From Syngnathus acus (Eukaryota > Chordata > Actinopteri > Syngnathiformes > Syngnathidae), in the NCBI RefSeq assembly GCF_901709675.1, contig NC_051100.1:8404786-8468785 (forward strand): a stretch of DNA of 64,000 nucleotides, read 5' to 3'. Positions 10,301 to 25,300 of the stretch are shown piece after piece; positions within the stretch are counted from its first letter, which is position 1, and every line of letters starts with the position of its first letter. The translations under genes were made by a program, and so were the position numbers. The notes beneath the pieces were generated by a model. It ran no database searches and was not told where the DNA came from. It saw only the letters and a list, made by a program, of their open reading frames with translations.

Positions 10301-13300
10301 GGCAACCTGAAAAAAAGACAATAACGGGGAAAATGTTTCTTTACTGAGCATCAGAACATCAAGTTTTGAGAAGGAAACAAGTCAGAATGATAATAATGAT
10401 GTAAATGTAAAAATTGCCCAACCGGGGAAAGTAGGAGGTCTTCCCAAACAAGTAGTTGCACCCTTCCTCAGGTTTCTCATATGGAGTGATTTAAAGGTAG
10501 CTGCTTTACAGCTCAGCGCTCCCTCAAGGGAACACTTCCCCTTTTCCCCTCTCTTCACTCTGACCCGAAAATCTCTAGGTGAACCTCTCCCATCGCCAGG
10601 GGTCATACATCTGAAATTCGACTACTGATCAAGAAAGCGCAAGGTGACTTGATAATAAATATAGCCGACTCTCAAAATCCCCACCACAATCAATGTAAGA
10701 CGCTCATATAGGAAAATAAGCTTAAACGAATGAGCCATTTTTTTCAAACTTCCTGTGTGCTCTGCTGCCACCCAACACGCCAGACCGCACACTTTACTAC
10801 ATTACTTTCTGCCTTCATCCTGCCATCGCTGCTGCGATGATTCATGGGCCCTAAACCTGCTGGATTCTTCCCTGGGAAAAGCGTATTTACACGTCAAATA
10901 AGCGAGATTGAGGGATTTGCGTGGAAAAGTAGGAACATATGGGGCAAGAGCCAAGAAAGTGGATGTCATACTCAAAACAAATGTGTTAAAAGTAAGAATA
11001 TATAGAACTAAAATACAAGTGTGCAACTATCTGGTGTTCTTTAGGCGATTATTTCAAGGCCTTTTTGTAATGTGGTCCTCAGCTAGTAAGGTATATTGCA
11101 GTAGCCTGCTCCACAGGTGTCCCATTCCCATTTCGTGCAAGCTGTCTGATCCCTTCAGAGTGATTCCAGATGGGTTCAAGTCGGGTGGGATATAGTCAAC
11201 CCCGTCCGTCCATTCATAGTAAATACAATTAACAGCTTGAGCCCCAACCCCCATGATCTACCTCAATGAAAAGGCCAATGGAAAGGTTAGGAAAATATCC
11301 AAACCAACTGGGAATATTGTGTTCCTTTATCTAAATGCAAAATGTTGTGAAACCAAATGATTGGCTAGCTTCAGTCGCAACGTCAACAGTTTGACTTTTC
11401 GCCTCACACCCTGCTGCGACACCACAAGAGGTCAGTTAGACAATAAGCTGGATAAATGAGGGCAAGATGTGACTGCCTGCAGGTGAATAAACAAACAATC
11501 AATGTTTCAGTCTGGAAATTCAATCATCCACCTGTGTCTCAACAATGTGGAACATATCAGCTCCATTGCCAGCCAACCGGTTGGGTATCCTAATGTCCAC
11601 AGTGGAGCCCGGCAGCCGACTGGGTCCGTTATTTATCACCTGGAACACATTGGAAAGAAAAACCATCAACGCACACGTAAAGCTAAATAAATACAGCGTG
11701 TGCAGAGCGTGCTGGTGTTACCTGGAAAGTGACATTGAGAGGCTGGAAGCTGCACTCCATGTCTTCAAGCTGGACGAAGCGTGAGGCGTCGATGGAGTTT
11801 CCGTACACAAAGGAGCTCGGCGCCACCACGCTGCAGAAAACAGGAGAAGAAGTCCTGTTTACATTTTTTGTGTATGGGATTTATAAGTCTCTATGAGCAT
11901 CCCTGTATACTGTAGTAGTTGAGATAAGAGCCAGATGTGCTTTGACGCCTCCCTTCGCATTACAGACAGCAGACATAGCAGCCTTATCAGATGTCAAAGT
12001 TCTGGTGGATTTAGCCTGTTTTACGTCTCTCTCCCTTTCGCCCGGTGATAAAACATTTCGTGATAAGAACTTTCATGTTGATGTGCTCCTCCAGTGTGAC
12101 AACAGTACTCCCTTATTTCCTGAGCAAGTGGGCACTCAAGCCATATGGCCATTTTGTGCACATTTAAGGTATTAGCATGTTTTTTTTATTGGTTCTTACC
12201 CTGTAATTGTTGTATCAGTCTCATGAATCAGCGGGATGGATATATCCAGAATATTGTCTGAGAGGTTGTGCTCTGGATTGGCACTAAAACAAACAAAGAA
12301 GCAAACTGGTTAAATAATATGAAACACATTGATCATTATGTTTTTTTTTTATACAGCTATTATATTAGGAAAATTGTCTATAGAATAAAATGTCTGGTAA
12401 AAACGTACCTCTTTGCTTGCACCAAGAACTGCAAAGTGTCATTTTCCCCAGAAATTCGACTGGTGTCAAAAAGGATTGCAAAATGATACTAAAGGCAAGC
12501 AAAGAAAACCAGAATAAACCTTATTGAACTGTTTTTACTTATACCGTAAACTGCTTTACTGACTGACAACTCCATCCCATCTTGCTTACCTTTGTCTGTG
12601 CTCTCATGAAAGGAAATCCCACGCTGCACCGGAGGAAGTCCAAGTCGACAAGTTCACAGGAAATGCCCTTCTCTTCCTGCAAAGAGAGAGATAGACGGAA
12701 TAATCGGGGAGCCAGACGGACTGGAGACGGAGTAGGTAACATGGGAATTGTAAAAAGAAAGCCATTTCAAAGACGAGACTTTAATCTAATGACAGAGCAA
12801 TCGTGTCTGATAAAAGGTGAAGGTTGTCAGTGGCAGCGTGTGTACACTAAAGACAATAATGTTGGGACACCTGCTCATTGCACTTCCAGATAGTGAAAAT
12901 GAAAAAAAACCTGGTAAGACTTTCGCCAATGTTTTTTTTTTTTGTCCATTCACTTGGAACATTTGTGAGGATTAAACCTGAAAGTTGGCCTGCTCAAAAT
13001 CTCTTTTTTTTTTTATTCATCTCAAGGGTGTTTAATGAGCATGAGGTCAAGTTACGCAACACCATACTCAGCCTAGCATGCCTTTATGGACCTTCCTTTG
13101 TGCACTGAAGGACACTAAATAGCTTTCCATTCCCATAAAGGTAGAAAACCAGTTATCAACAATGTATCTCTTGAAAACCCAAACAAGAAATGTGAAATCA
13201 CGCAAACTCCACAAGAAAACTTGAGCTGAGATTCAAACTCCACCTCACAACTGTGTGATAAACTTAATAACCGCTAGGGCATCATGTCGTAACAGAATGA

Positions 13301-16300
13301 CCTTTTGCACAGCATAATGGAGAGATAGAACAAGAGATCATAACGTCATTAGTAGCTATTGTTAAGGATTGCTTCATTTTATACGAGTGTTACATTGTAC
13401 AAAGCAGAGATGGCACACACACACGCACTCATATACTAATCTTGACGAGTGGGTAAGTGGGCCGTGCTCCAGGTTGTGTGTTTGGAAGCTTGTCTAAACA
13501 ATATGGAGCTCCACCGGCTGCACTGTGTAAACATTCAGGCCCCGACCCTGTGAGTAGTACGGAATCCAGAGGTTCACTGGGAGGCTTTTGGCCGAGCCTG
13601 TGTTGTGGGAGCATGGACGAGGGTGGAGAGACACAACTGAAAAAGACCCTCCCGGAACATTCTGCAGGGGGTCGGCCTTGGAGGATGAGGTCTGAATCCA
13701 CACATTGCTGCCAAGTTTTAAGAAGCCTGTTGAAAACACTTCCAGTGAGCTGCAATGGTGACACATTTGTATGATCCTTACTTGGGTTCTGCTGATTCAG
13801 CAGGGTGGGGCAGGGTACCTCATCGTCATTAACTCAATTTAAACAAGCTTCTCTCTTTTGGGGGTGGGGGGCAAGCACAAGTGGCAATGATGGAATTTCC
13901 TCTATTTCCTGTATTCCTCTGTGCAAACACCACCCATCCCGTTGGGCTGTGCATGCAGTGCACGAGGGAAGACGGCCTGTTTACTCATCACCCACCTGGC
14001 AGTCCTTGACCAAGAACATAGCACAGAAATGTCCTAAGGTTCCTCCATGGGGAAAATGACAAGATTGTTTATTCAGCAATTCTTCACTTTCTGTCGCTTG
14101 CTTACTTTGTTAAGTCTCACATGAAAACACATGCACGCACAAACATTGGCATTCTCACAAATGTCGGGCCCCAAAGTGTCATTTGGACTGGTTAGTGTTG
14201 TTTAATGTCATCCCTAACCTCTCATGGAGGAAACTCATCAGGATGACAATTCACAGGCGGTGCTGTTGCATCACTTCAGCATCTGTATGTTTATACAGTT
14301 GGCTCTCCAATCACATCTGGTGTTCCACAGGGTTCTGTTCTTGGTCTCCTTGTGTTTATCATTTGTCTTTCTCCACTTAGCAATATTTTGTGTAAATATA
14401 ACATCCGTTTTCTACATATACAATCTATATCTTCACTAGGTCCATGTCAGATGCCACATTGATTACAAAATTCTGTTCCTCACTTTTAAAGGACATCCAT
14501 AACCTCACTCTCTGCACTCCTACACATCACATCAGCCCACTCGCTCATGTCCTCCATGACCCTCATGTGGTTTCAATCCTTTAGCAACTCTGCCTCCCCT
14601 CACCCCTGTAACAACCTCCCCCAAGACAATCACAATATGGATTATGTAAGATATAGTTCCCCTGCTAGTTCTAAAGATAAAATGCATTTCTTCCATTCAA
14701 TGTCATGTACCTATCTACCCTAAATAGTGGGCGATGGGAGCCTGTAATAATAATAAAAGCCATGAGGAATTGAAAAATGTATTGAGTTTCTGGTATATGA
14801 GACCTAATGATATTCTTGGTTAAAATAAAAAAAAACATATACAGCAGACGAATGCAAATATTTCCAAGAATTACTAAAAAAAGAAGCTACTGCGGCACCA
14901 CAGTAGTCCCAGCAGCGTTGTCCAAGCAATTGGCTTCCACAGCTATCTGACAGCTTACATTGCAAGAACAACAGCGAGCTGAGACCCCTCCTTCTTAAAT
15001 CTGAGGGGCAGACAGGTTCACGCTGGGTTTACCGTAGGAAATTACCTCTGGGGAGGACTGAGAGTTAGCCTCAGCTTTGCATAAATACAGCACATATCAT
15101 TACTTTGGTCTTCTCCTGTAGTAATTAGAAGTATCTCTGAGAGCTTTAAATCTGGCCAATAGATTGTTTGTCACCTCTTCATAAAGTTGGCTCCCTATCT
15201 CCTCAGTACAGCAGGTTACCCAAACTATCAGGTTCCCGCAGCACATGAGGCTCTGTGAATCTTGGCAGCCTGATAAATGACGTCATAAGGGGACATTAAA
15301 TTAACTGGGGCACTATAAATCTGCTTTTCTAATAAAACTTGCCCATACCTCCGGTTCTACTGAAATAAAATTTGATCTTTATTGTTATTTTACATCATTG
15401 GATGTGAGCCTTCATCCATCACTTGGTTCTGATGAGAGTCTGCTGATAGGATGTGGTCCCTGTGTAGCATCCAAGAGCAAACTGATGGGGTGTCTCTGCG
15501 CTCAAGTAGATTTGCGCGCCTCCTCTTCCAACTGACATAAGCAAAGGCAGAGGTTGCCACTGTGAAATCCATTTGCTATTAAGAAAATCTCTCCTCCAGG
15601 TATGGCAGGAGATGGTAGTGGGTTGAATTTTATTGTAAAGGTGACATCATGATGGATTTCCATGATGAGTAAAGTGAAGCTCTAATCGGATATCGGATAT
15701 CACGAGTTTTTTATCTCCTATTGCTTAGCCTACCATCATTGTATTAAATCAAACTTTAAGGGTAAAATGGAAGAAAGGGAAACAGCCAACCAGGCGAGGA
15801 ACTAACCTTCTGCCAGAAGTTGATGTAGAAAACCTCCCGGGAGAAGTTGAGATAGACGTTGGTGTCGTAGGCGTCGTCACCAGCATTTGAGATGGTCAAG
15901 TTCAACGACACATTCCTTACTCCTCCCAGAGCCAAATGTGGCCTGCTGTGTGCCCTGATTGAAACATAAAGTAAACAATATATCAGCCAATAAACTATTT
16001 TCTAAACAACTCTGAGCAATGTCACAGAGAATTTCTGAAAGGTTATTCACTCCTCAAAAGCCACAACGTTCGATGATCTTAAAGACTACTGACAGCTAAT
16101 ACAAGTTATAGAATTTTGGCTTTTATGAAGATTATTATGTATTTGATCGGTTTTGATGCTATATGATGCTGTTCCTAAAAAAACTCAACAAAACAAAAAC
16201 AACCTCAACAATAATCAAGCTCTGGCCAGAGAGGCAGTTTTAGGAAATAATTAGGATTTTCTTTTTATTCATCTGTTGTATTGGATATTATTAGACTGCA

Positions 16301-19300
16301 CATGTGTACCTAATGTCCTAACTTAATATAGTTGATTTAATGCCAATTTTTGGACCACAAAATATAATACACACATTGCTTGACCCAAGTCGCACAATAG
16401 TAAAATGAATCCAACATTTTATGGAGGTGTCTAATCTTCTTGCATGCCAACAGGTGGTTTTCACTAATGTAAAAGAGGGAGGATGAAAGTAAGAAAACAT
16501 CTGCCTGAGCATTCGAATAAAATTTCCACAGCTCCATAAATAATATAAATGACAAAAAAAGAACATCTGAAGAGAAGGTAGCAAAAGTTCTCTGTCTTTC
16601 TACAAGCGTATGCTATTGAGGCAGGGTTGCTTCATTGAACTGTACTTTAAAATAAAAATTTAAAAAAATAAACCAGCAAGACTGTCAGTGAGTATTCATA
16701 GAGTAATACGCCATAAAAAGAGAGGGAACACCCTGTGCATGGAAAAACATATGGATATCCTCCAAGCATGCGTCATGGACCCACACCCACAAGGCCGATG
16801 TCTCCTCTTCGCAAAAAGGCCCAAAACCGACTTAATCAGAACAATGAGGTAGTAGCTTTGTTTTTACCCAGAGAGCAACAGCTTCCCATGGAGACGCAGG
16901 TCCGCAGCACAGTCGTCGGAGAGGCAGTTCTTCTCAAACCAAGTCTGAAGAAGAAACACAAAAGTTCACAAAGGCTTCCTCAACTCAATCTAGGGGGCAG
17001 TGTTGCACTGATGTCGGACTGCCAGCAATGGGAAGGTCTTGGTTATTATATTGAACTTTTTCATCAGTCTTTCTATGATCAGGTTGATTCATACTGAGAG
17101 ACTTTAAGAGCAGCAGGTCAGAAGCTTCTTTAATGCTACATTATTGATTCATTATAGATAAATTGATTTTGTGGGTGCTGAAAGACATAAATCCTTCCTT
17201 TTCAAGAAGTGCCGCCCGTCTTGGAAGCATGTGGACCAGGTTAGAGTTGGTGAAGTGAAATTAGATGAATCTGTCTTTTGAATTAAGAAAATCTTACACA
17301 GATAATAACAAGCTGGTAACCACCAATGTAGATCTGAATTTCTGAATTTGTACGGCTGAAATTCTGAGATGATGTTTTTTATTAAGTGGCTGAAGCAACA
17401 GCGCCTCTGCTGGCAGCAGTCAAGTCAACACCACACTTTGATGATTTGCCTGCTGATACGTCCGTCATCATGCTCAGTTAGTATAGCTTTGATGTTGGAA
17501 CAGTTTGTAATTTGGTTGAAACCAGAATAATTGGCTTTGGCCACAAAATAAATGCACTGCATCATTGCAAATCAGCTTGGAGAAGCCACAACAAGACTTG
17601 GCTCATGGCCATGTTTTATTGTCTAATACCTCATTCCTCACTGCGATCTTGTTTCCTTTTCTCCACCGAAGCACAGGGGTGAGAGCCGGCAAGTCTCGGT
17701 CCTGGTGTCCACTTAGTACATGCTTCCCAAGGCTGTATGCCACCTCAAACGTGATGGCTGTGAATACGTCCTTCACATCCTTCTGTTTAAAAAAAAAAAA
17801 GAAAAAGGAAAATTACCGTGAATTCTGCTCTACCATAAGAACCAATTGGCCTCTTCATGGTCAAGTAAGGAATAATTGTTTTCTTATTGAACAATAAGGG
17901 ATCCACAACAGTTTGGAATTTTAATTGTATAATTATTTTAAAACAAAAAACAAAATGACAAATCATGAGTAATCCAACATCCACGGAAATGAAACATTTT
18001 GCAGACGGACAGACTGATGACACACAAATGAAATACAATCCGGTTTTCAATCAATGACTGCAGTGAATTCCTGCAAAACAAGATCATCTCAATTGCTATT
18101 ATTGTCTGATTTACTCAATTCATCAAGACAATCTACTGAAAGTAACGCAAGCGAAGCCGCTGATGATGACGTTCGGTGTAATTATTCTGAACACGTGCAG
18201 CATTTTTTTAACCTGATGGTTGTGCCTATGAGAAATATCCTTAATCAGAGACCACGGGAGAACAGTTTGTTTTGGCATGGGCTTTGGAAACATGTTGAGA
18301 CATGGAAAATAGAGCAACATCTGATCAACTCTCATATCTTCATTAGATGACAGAATCATCTGGGAAAAAAACTCTTTTCATCTCCTTTGTCCATTATATA
18401 TAGAGAGTGGGTCAGGTCAGACTGTCTCAAAGTCAACAGTACAACCACGCAGAGGCTTCATCAGTAATCTAACGACAATGAGCCAAAATCCACAATGAAA
18501 ACACCCAGTTTCCGGGCATCACACACTCAATTTTGCCCACTTTCACAAGATTTTCCATTGACCACCCACCCATCCTCTTTACTCACACAGGCACACAGCC
18601 AGTCTGGGCTTTTTGAACATGCTGAGCATCACGAGTGGTGAACCCACCCAGCTCATCAGCAGTGAGAGAGTAATAGCAGGAAACAGCACTCATTAGAGCA
18701 GGACATGAACAGACAGAAACAGATTTGGGTCTGCTTTGGGAAGCGGTGTAGCACGCAGATAAAGAGCCCGCCTTGAGATGATATCACTTTATTATTTGGT
18801 TGCCGACAACAGTGAGTTGCTAGTGCAAAAAAAGGGCTTTGTAGAATGATTTGAGGAGCCTTGATTACTATGATACTGTACATACAGTGAAAACGCGGCT
18901 GACATCATACAATTTGGTTTCCAACACTCATTTTCAGCAGAACTATGATTCAAAAGTGGAAACATGTAGATCGAGCCATTAGGGATGGGTTCCCTTCGGT
19001 TACTCAGTTGGACACCTGAGGACCAAAAGTCATTATATGTCACTTACTCTACTTATGCTACTGATCAATATTAATAAAGCAGCTGGCCAGAGACAGAGGT
19101 CAGACTTCAATCCATCAGTGGGCCAGCTGAGATTCATGCCGCATTGGACAGAGATTGTGTTGTGTTGGGTTTTGCTGCTGTTCAATTGGAGGGTGGTAAC
19201 ATGACCAGTGTTGGAGCCATGAGAAATGGCGGCAGACTTGTCTCCACCCTCAGTAGCCATTAAACCAGCATGCTTCTAATGGCCCCTGTGTGAACGGAAC

Positions 19301-22300
19301 CCCCTGGGAGTTCATTGCTCGGGTGTGGAGCCCTGAAAGTCCCTCTGCTTATCTCACGTTTTCATAAGCCACATGGCTTTAGCGAGGAATGGGGCATGAT
19401 GACTTGTAATGTTGCAGGCTGAAGGAGTGACTTTTTGGACCACTAAATAGGCATAATTATTCTATTAAACGACTATGCTGTGAAGGGATTTCCACATCTC
19501 TTTTGAACAGAACATTCATTAGATACAGACATCTTGACAAGACGGCCGACTGTTAACTGAGCAGGCTTACGAGCTGGAATCTGTCTACTAACAAGTCTTC
19601 TGAATTTCACTTATCCCTTGATCAATGCTCACAATTGCCACCACACCCCTGGCACAAACACCTCCCGATGTTGTGCCGACATCACATACAAGCATTCTTG
19701 AGCACCAGCTAAAAAGGCAACTCGGATAGTGTTAACTACAGGCTGAGTTGATGGAAATACACTCAACAACTGTTTGACGCTAAACAGTGGACAACAGAAA
19801 GCTTGTGAGGGGCCTTTCTTACATCAAAAGACTCCTCAAGGGTCAGATGACAGCATTTCCGGGAATGTGATGCTTCTTTTAAGACTGCTTTAATAAAATA
19901 ATTTGAAATGGAAAAAAAAAAAAAAGGGGAATAAAAGAAGTCACTTTTAAGAAAGATGTCACACTGAAAGGCTACAGCTCATCTTGATCTCATATGACTT
20001 TATTTTTCACGAGGTTATTATGCTGATCATGGGTGTGATGCTTTGCTCAAGATCACTTCAACAATAGTCAAGAAGATTAGCAATACATTAAGATTCCTTC
20101 ATCAATTTGTATCGGACTCAAATCATGACTGTCTTAACAGAAGAACCCCTGCCGCCCATTCGCTTCAGTAGTGACACAATGATATGTGACGTATTCTCCA
20201 ACATCTTAGTACAGGAAGTGTAGCGTGTCGGAATTTTTAGGGGGTATTTTGTTGCCGGGTCATCTGACAACTCCTGTGACATGGTACTTGACCTCAGTCA
20301 ATAGGATGACCGTTTAATCCCTGGCTAACACAGCAGCATGCCAACATGACATGAGAGAAAGCGAGACACTTCTATTGCTTGACGAAGAATCGCTCGTTGA
20401 GCAGAGCCAGCGGCACTGCTGACTTTTGACATCTACTCGAGGGAGTACCGCAACAAAATCAAACGGACATAAATTACTCCAAATGTTGAGCAATTTGAAT
20501 AACCTAGACAACTAGATGAGTATTAAACATTTCTATTTCCTACACTGTTGTGTGTATACGATATAAAAATGTCAGAATTACTGCATGGTGACTGTAATCC
20601 TCTGTCCCCATCTCATCACTGACTTGTTAATGCTTCCAGTCACACTGTGTGCAACCCAGCAGGAACTATTTTCTTTCCAACTCTGCTTTGGCAACCGTAA
20701 GCTCTCAAATATAATATGACAAATGTACATGTTACTACAGTTGTGTTTTTCTTGTAAGTGCTCTTCCTTTCCATATATGTATTCATGAAATTGCAGGAGG
20801 TTTGCCCTTCGTTGTGTTATGAAAGAAAACAGCTGTGGCACAGAGCTTTATCGACACCACCACCTCACTCTGGAACAGAGTTGGAGCCAACGCTTGGTGT
20901 TTATGTTCACACACAGAGCCAGCGTATTTGGTATGTGCTCACTCTACAATCGCATAAACAGAATGTATGTTTGCACTCAAAAGACTTCAGTGAATGAGGC
21001 TTATTGCAAAACTCCACCTTGGTATTTCTCGAGAAGCTCGGATACTCACGTTAATCTGATCGGCATAAGGGTAACAAACCAAGCGTGCCCCCCCCCCTCA
21101 TAACCCGGCACCCCCTTTGGGTCGGAGTTTAGCTCCACCACAGTGGTTCATTGGGAAGAGTGACGTCAGGCTGTAAGAGGCTCTGATCTTTAAACGCCTC
21201 ACGCTTGCCTGAAATGCACAAGGGCTCCTCTCTCAGCCAAACCCTCAAAAGCATACGGTTGGATCCTGCTCATGGGAAGTTTTATTAACTTGCGAGGGAA
21301 ACACACACAAACCCTACACTCCTTATTAGGACAATAGACGTTTGGATGACTTGCAGCTTGAGGCTTTTTCATTGGAGGGCTGAACGCCAGGGAATCTGAG
21401 ACCGAATGGAAAAAGCTTTTGAGTTAAGTGATGAATGAATCCAGCCTGTCCAACCTTAGCGTGAGATGTGTGTATAATGAGACATGTATTACTTGCAAGA
21501 AAAAATTCCAGCCTATACTGTACTATGGCACAATGTCCAGAAATGTGAAGAGAAGTGGTGTGCTCCACAAGAACCACAATCCTGCTTGAAGACGTGAGAA
21601 GTCTGGACTGGACTAAAGTGGTAACGGGAAGCGATGTCTCGGGGAAACGATTCTCAGCTCATGGAGCTCTGTAGGTGTGTTTTTTAACCGGCCAAGTTGC
21701 TCTTGTGAAAATTCATCGGAAAAAGTCAAGCACTCAAATATGATCAAATGTCACCATTTAAAAATGTCACACTGCAATGATAAACTCCCAAAAATGGAAA
21801 GTTCTCCTGCCCCAAAACACTCCATAAACATATCATTCATTCATCGACACTATTTATTCTGTTCAGGGTCCCAGCACGAGCTAAAGGAACACATCAGACT
21901 TAGTAGGATTGGTCACCAGTCAATCACAGGGCAAGTCAGAGATTCGATTTCCTGCCAACATGTGAACCACTCCCCCACAAAGGCCCGATGGGAACAGAAA
22001 ATACATGCATGTAAGTTACCTCACCAGAAAATGTCTGATCAAAATGCATTCCATTACAGTACTTGCTTATTCCACGAGCACTTGAGTCACCACTCAAATG
22101 TAGTTATTGGTGGATAGGTCAAGTGAAGTCATGAGTTCTTGTTGATGCGTTTCATTTTGTGCCAGTACATTCTGCAGTCGGTATGAATTGACATACACGT
22201 CAAAGCAAAGAGCAGCCACCTGCATGCAACCGTTGGCCTGTTGTGTCAGAGTCAAGGACAGAGCGACTGGCTGGGTTTCATTCAAGCTGTTCTTATTCTG

Positions 22301-25300
22301 ACAGATTCTGCAAATACATATGCATGAGTTTGACCAAAACAGCTTCCTACTTTTCCTAAACTTAACCTTTGCAAGATTCAAGGGCTTCTAAAATCGCACA
22401 ACGCCGTTTGTAATTGCAAGCCTGATTACAAAAAAAAGCTTACAAGCCAAAAAAACATGCACTTGGACTTTGGAAGCTTGAGAGCCATTGGAAAGTCCAG
22501 CTAACACCAGATGTATGTTTTGAAAAACTTCAACAAACATCCAACACACGATCAAACATTCGGCCTGTCTGATATGAGTGGCCGTGGTAGGCAGAGATGT
22601 TTGTCCAGCTTCAGGCATTAACCCGATAACCTCCAAAACCTGCTGTCTATCACAACATAGTGAACATGACACAATCCAAACAAACTGAGCATTGAAGAGG
22701 TCAGTGCACACTGTTCCCTTTGCAGTACTCACGTTGTTTACTTACTGCAATGTATTATTAAATCAACTAGTCATGTTTAAGAGAACACGTTTTATTCACT
22801 TGTGTCATTTTTTTAATTGATCCACAGTTATCGCTGCGTCAATTTTTTTTGTGGAGCTATGTAGTCTCTGAATGCTTTTTACTTTATTTGAATTATTTGT
22901 GCAGTTCTCCTTTACACTACCCACAAATCAGAAAAAACAAGTTCAGCTTTGCTTTTGTTTAATTTAGAACCTTATTTGGTTGCAACTATCCATGAAAAGG
23001 CAAATCTTGATCTTGCAAAATACAGCGTGTGGCAGTGTTGAAACACATCCTATGAGCAAATACATATTTCCTCCTGACCATCACTTAACTGACGGAAACC
23101 ATCTGGACTGTCATGCAGGAAGCTGTTACACAAGATCAGGCATGCGTATTAATAATTTGCAAAAGTGCTTGAAATTTGCAATTTAAAGTCCACGACTGGA
23201 ACGCAACTTTTTTTTCTTTGCATGCAATGTTTTGGCAAAGCTGAGTCAACAAAAACCTGCTGGGTGCAGATAAGGCGCTAAACCTAACATTTACACTTTG
23301 GCAAACGGATTACATGTACATCATCAAATATCACAAATCCAAATTATGTTCAACTTTTATAGCCTCGAATGCATCATAAAGAAGGCATTCAAAATTTGAC
23401 CCTTGGATAGTGAAACCACAGCTGGGTTTCATAAAAGAGGAGAGCTAGGTGCCTGAAGTTCCAGCTTGAAATAGGCAGATGAAATGAGCTTAGGCTACTG
23501 GTCAAACATACCAAAATCATCTGCGTTGTTATTTTTACAACATTCTATCAACAGCTACTTGATTCAGTGCCAGCTACCACAGTTGTGTTATGTACCAAAT
23601 GCATGTGAAGGACTGCCAATCGCCTATAAATACACAGATGTGATTTTCTCACGGCTTTCTCATTCAACCCTCCTACATTTTTGATCAGGCCTATGCTTCT
23701 GTTCTATTTTCAGGATCACCGGATTGAATTCTGGAAATGACCCCGAAGCAGCACAGTAGCAGAACCAAGAGGTGGGCTGGTCAAAAGGTTTACTCTTCTA
23801 GCTTTGACATTCCACAAATTCTTAACCCAACTTATTATTGTAATCATCATTATCATCATCATCATTAACCCTTCACTTCTACACAGAAACATTGGCGATG
23901 AGTGCACTGTAGAGTCACGTGCAACAAACTAAACTAAACAAAAGACCAGAGTACAGATGAGATCCTTTTAAGGAAACAGTTCCTAACAACGGGTAATCAA
24001 AGAGTCCGGTCACCACTGCAGCAAAGAGCTCATAAAAAAGGTAACTAATTGTGTCCAAATAAACATTTTCATTAGCATGCAGGCAGGCAGTTTCATTGTT
24101 AAATAATTCACTCAGCGAGCCAAAATTCTGTTGTTGTTTACAAAAGGATCCCTCTAAAGACTTCCTCACTTTGAGAAATTAACTTCCTCCAACATGGTGA
24201 TTAAATTTAATCTATAAACAAGAAGATCATTATCTCCACACTCATGCAACCAGTTAAAACTAGCCGGATACGAATAGTTCCGTATTAAAACAACTCGAGT
24301 GTGATGATTGAATCTTTGGGAAAGTTACCTTAAAGTGCTAAATGCAAAAGAAAGCTACAGGGAGGGGCAGTTTAAAAAGTGCAGTGTTTGTGTTTGAGAC
24401 CGTTCCATCCTGGTGATGGAAGAAGGCTCCAGATGCTTCCTGGAGCTGATTTCGTCACTCAGCGCAAACGCCTTTGGCCACTCTGCTTTACTGTTGTCAT
24501 TGGAGACATTATTTATGGGCCCAACCCCAATAAAGCTACAACACACAAACGTGATGGTGCTAAACATCCTTCAAGAGCTCTCTATGCTGGATATAAACAG
24601 ATATCTCACGTATACATTTTTATGTTTACGTTTCTGCAGACGCTGGCTTTTAATGCAGGAAGCAGAGGGTGATGTTGATATCTACAATAATAAGCATTAA
24701 AAAAGAGAAGTGGGAAATGACAACACGGTCACGGCCATGTCTCCAAGTGATGAAGTAATGGCAGCCCGCCCCCCACTCTATAGGATAACAGGGTTGTGCT
24801 CTCTTTACTTGTGTTTCCTTTGCCGTGGAAGTTGAGGAAACATGGCGAGAGAATCCCCCTCATTGTGGCCAGACTTGGCCACCCATAATGTTTCCTTGCG
24901 GTGGCATCGTGTGGTAAGCAGACAGCCAAAATCCTGCAGAACCATTTTGCCCAGCTGCCAAAGTCAACAAAGTCAGCCAATCGGCGCAACTTTCAGTCAG
25001 TCAGATTTGGCGATGAATTTACGATGGCATGACCAGACTCGGTATAACGATCCACGGTAGAAACGACACCTCATTAATGACTCGATTGCACATTTATAAG
25101 AACGTCAGACGTTTTACTGCAAGAGGAAAAAAAAATCTGCTGGTTGTGCACTCCCAAAACAAGGCTGAAGAAGAACTGTTTCACATTCCCTCTGGCACGA
25201 CCATGTAGGGAAATCCTGGCAGAAATATTAGTCTATGCTAAATTTAACTGGAATAATTCATCTTTATAACCTTGTGATATAAACAGCCGGAATTTCAGGA

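Larger units (their letters stand above)
12677..15806 (-). other. itga9: ITGA9 intron 18, with repeat remnants
   Basis: Holds a degenerate interspersed repeat (about 13195-13290), an L2-type LINE remnant (about 14270-14640) and a TGACGTCA palindrome at 15278-15285. No coding exon seen. Confidence 0.6.

Noticed and set aside
11165-11190. GGTTCAAGTC resembling a tRNA B-box
   Set aside because: No acceptor-stem pairing or A-box at the right distance.
21677-22117. Plus-strand open frame of 146 codons in ITGA9 intron 15
   Set aside because: Overlaps a degenerate interspersed repeat and has no recognisable domain.
24355-24700. Overlapping open frames with a plus-strand AATAAA, possible processed pseudogene
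   Set aside because: No frame resembles a known protein and no poly-A tail or target-site duplication is visible.
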